Assembly (NCBI GenBank): GCA_027487055.1
Contig: JAIYEJ010000235.1
Coordinates: forward strand, 1-6,921
Source of the DNA: Methylotenera sp.
Lineage (GTDB): Bacteria; Pseudomonadota; Gammaproteobacteria; Burkholderiales; Methylophilaceae
Reading direction: 5' to 3'
Length of the DNA stretch: 6,921 bases
Shown here: in pieces, positions 5,737 through 6,921 of the stretch
Layout: every line of letters starts with the position of its first letter
Numbering within the stretch: position 1 is the stretch's first letter
Translations under genes and position numbers: made by a program
Notes under the pieces: model-generated
The model's database searches: none
Seen by the model: only the letters and a program-made list of their open reading frames with translations
Told to the model about the DNA's origin: nothing

Positions 5737-6207
5737 ATGAAGCATCAACAATTTGGTCGTCAACAACTTAGACATCAACAATCGGGCTTTACACTGGTTG
5801 AGTTAGTTGTAGTTATCGTGATTTTAGGCATTTTGGCAGCAACTGCTTTGCCAAGATTTATCAACTTAACAAGTGATGCACGTATTTCATCCGTAAACGG
5901 GATGGCAGGAGGGTTACGTTCCGCTGTAGGGGTAGTTCAAGCACGCTTTTTTGCTACAGGTACTAACTCTAGTCCAGTAACTATGGTGGATGGTACAACC
6001 GTAGCAGTAGCCACTACTTCTGGCATACCAACGGGTGCAGCTGCTGGTATCGGCAATGCACTACAATCTATTGAAGGCTTTACACCTGATTACACAACCG
6101 CTACAGCAGTGATTTTTCAACCGACATCTGGAGGTAATGCTACTACATGTCGCGCTAGATACAATGGTACAACAGGTGCGGTTGATGTAGTTACTACTGG
6201 CTGTTAA
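5737..6207 (+). CDS. type IVa prepilin, MshA-like, with long Gln-rich leader (second tandem pilin)
   Basis: Prepilin of 156 residues with a 17-residue leader cut between Gly17 and Phe18 (SG|FTLVE), giving a mature pilin of 139 residues with Glu at +5. The N-terminal helix LVELVVVIVILGIL and ALPRF...SDAR closely match the preceding pilin, while the globular domains have diverged and this one is shorter. C138 and the final residue C156 make a CX17C C-terminal loop, and the tail VVTTGC parallels the VITTGC of its neighbour. The leader is made of three five-residue units each carrying Gln-Gln (HQQFG, RQQLR, HQQSG), a tandem DNA repeat. It has the strongest ribosome site here, compatible with being the major subunit, and by locus order it sits where mshA is expected. 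Which of the two pilins is major cannot be decided from sequence. Confidence 0.92.
   Translation: MKHQQFGRQQLRHQQSGFTLVELVVVIVILGILAATALPRFINLTSDARISSVNGMAGGLRSAVGVVQARFFATGTNSSPVTMVDGTTVAVATTSGIPTGAAAGIGNALQSIEGFTPDYTTATAVIFQPTSGGNATTCRARYNGTTGAVDVVTTGC
5743..5787 (+). repeat. three 15-bp tandem units encoding the prepilin leader
   Basis: Units start at 5743, 5758 and 5773. Each contains TCAACAA at the same place (5745, 5760 and 5775), so the period is exactly 15 bases or five codons. Units 1 and 3 share CATCAACAAT. They encode HQQFG, RQQLR and HQQSG, and the array ends at the cleavage glycine. Confidence 0.8.
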
Positions 6208-6276
6208 TCATAACCCTTAGGCTTATAGCACTAAGTACGAAACAAGTTTAGGGATATTTATAGTTAGGCAGATCTC
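6208..6276 (+). other. 69-bp spacer between second MshA-like pilin and mshC-like gene
   Basis: The gap contains a short inverted pair, CTTAG (6216-6220) and CTAAG (6231-6235), with a 10-base loop, and then AT-rich sequence before a modest AGG ribosome site at 6266-6268. The stem is only 5 bp, AT-rich and without a T-run, so it is not a convincing terminator. It might still be a weak mRNA stabilising or processing point between the major and minor pilins. Confidence 0.3.
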
Positions 6277-6738
6277 ATGCGGCGAGAATATGGATTCACA
6301 ATCGTAGAACTCGTCGCTGTGATGGTGATTCTTGGCATTATTGCAGCTATTAGCGCCCCACGTTTTGTAGGGGTAGATGCGTTTGATGCGCGCGGCAGTT
6401 ATGGTACATTAACTGCTGCCTTACGCTATGCGCAAAAGACTGCGATTGCGCAACGCAGAACTGTTTATGCGAACGTAAACACATCTATACGCACGGTTTG
6501 TCTGGGTTATACCAGCAACTGCAGCTCTGCTGTAATTGACCCAGCAACACAAGCTGCATATGCAAAAACGCTCTCAAGTAATGTCACGATTAGTACATCT
6601 GCAAGCACCATTGGGTTTGATGGCTTAGGCAGACCTGTGCCTAACGCAGCCTCAACACTTACCATTCAAAATGCTGTTGTGCCCAGCGAATCTACCCGCA
6701 CCATTACTGTTGAGCAGGACACTGGCTATGTTCGGTAA
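6277..6738 (+). CDS. mshC: minor prepilin, MshC-like (GspH-type)
   Basis: Prepilin of 153 residues with the short leader MRREYG cut before Phe7 (YG|FTIVE), Glu at +5, and a helix LVAVMVILGIIAAISAPRF. The following region (ALRYAQKTAIAQRRTVYANV, about 48-67) and the C-terminal IGFDGLGRP (about 112-120) with ITVEQDTGYVR resemble the GspH/FimT family of minor pseudopilins, to which MshC belongs. C75 and C82 could form a small disulfide loop. Unlike the two upstream pilins it lacks the C-terminal TTGC ending. GspH-type minor pilins are thought to help prime or cap fibres; the role here is inferred. A modest AGG lies 8 bases before ATG 6277. The next gene begins 1 base after its stop, so the two are probably translated together. 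The symbol follows family type and locus order. Confidence 0.83.
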   Translation: MRREYGFTIVELVAVMVILGIIAAISAPRFVGVDAFDARGSYGTLTAALRYAQKTAIAQRRTVYANVNTSIRTVCLGYTSNCSSAVIDPATQAAYAKTLSSNVTISTSASTIGFDGLGRPVPNAASTLTIQNAVVPSESTRTITVEQDTGYVR

Positions 6739-6739
6739 T

Positions 6740-6921
6740 ATGCCAAATTTTAATAAACAGCTTGGTGTCACTTTAGTCGAACTTGTGATTTTTATTGTTA
6801 TTGTGAGCGTGGCACTTGTTGGCGTGCTAAAAATACTAGAGATTACCAATCGAGGTAGTGCCGACCCGCTTGTTCGTAAACAAGCGCTATCGATTGCAGA
6901 GTCACTGTTGCTAGAAATCCA
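6740..6921 (+). CDS. mshD: minor prepilin, MshD-like, 3' end outside the window
   Basis: Sixty residues are visible before the window ends. The leader MPNFNKQLG is followed by a cleavage site G|VTLVE, so the first mature residue would be Val instead of the usual Phe or Met, with Glu at +5 kept. The helix LVELVIFIVIVSVALVGVL follows, then a motif SADPLVRKQALSIAESLLLEI-type (about 37-58) that I associate with MshD/PilV-like minor pilins. ATG 6740 starts 1 base after the mshC stop with no real ribosome site, so coupling is likely. An in-frame ATG at 6728 overlaps the end of mshC and would add four residues to the leader; it cannot be excluded. The position after mshC agrees with MSHA order. Confidence 0.8.
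   Translation, partial: MPNFNKQLGVTLVELVIFIVIVSVALVGVLKILEITNRGSADPLVRKQALSIAESLLLEI

Noticed and set aside
6216..6235. CTTAG/CTAAG inverted repeat after the second pilin as a terminator
   Set aside because: Short AT-rich stem, a 10-base loop and no T-run; described only as part of the spacer.
1..6921. CRISPR arrays, insertion sequences, tRNA or rRNA genes, integrase or attachment sites
   Set aside because: None seen: no spaced repeats, no transposase-like frames, no terminal inverted repeats and no tRNA-like cloverleaf, and coding genes fill almost the whole window.
5130..6921. Type II secretion pseudopilin cluster in place of a pilus locus
   Set aside because: The ATPase carries the MshEN double repeat, the pilins have C-terminal disulfide loops and MshA-like DAR motifs, and no GspG-type calcium-site pseudopilin or other Gsp genes are present in this window.

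Overview
The window is chromosomal DNA, AT-rich by eye (roughly 40% G+C), with all genes on the + strand and tightly packed. The order pdxA-rsmA(ksgA) is typical of gamma- and betaproteobacteria. Joined to an MSHA-type pilus locus and with this composition, it suggests an AT-rich betaproteobacterium, possibly of the Methylophilaceae type. That placement is inference from gene order and protein flavour, not from a database search.

Region 1 (1-1611) is housekeeping. It holds the 3' part of pdxA (pyridoxal 5'-phosphate synthesis) and a complete rsmA/ksgA (16S rRNA dimethyladenosine transferase). The two are separated by about 16 bases and are probably co-transcribed.

Region 2 (1612-1728) is the only sizeable non-coding gap before the pilus genes. 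It contains weak promoter-like boxes and two perfect 10-bp palindromes centred exactly 40 bp apart. It also holds the ribosome binding site that fixes the start of the next gene at 1729.

Region 3 (1729-6921) is a type IV pilus locus in the MSHA (mannose-sensitive haemagglutinin) order. It runs mshE (assembly ATPase with an N-terminal MshEN c-di-GMP-binding-type domain), mshG (inner-membrane platform), a small single-span protein in the mshF slot, two MshA-like prepilins in tandem, an MshC-like (GspH-type) minor prepilin, and the start of an MshD-like minor prepilin cut by the window edge. The ATPase powers and the platform protein organises insertion of pilins. The pilins carry class III (type IVa) leaders that a prepilin peptidase encoded elsewhere would cleave. 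The minor pilins probably prime or tip the fibre.

I do not see a new class of system here. The parts worth a second look are the imperfect c-di-GMP motif in MshE, the doubled MshA-like pilin, micro-repeats in the leader of one pilin and the C-terminus of the other, the T7 tracts in front of the second pilin, and the paired palindromes upstream of mshE.
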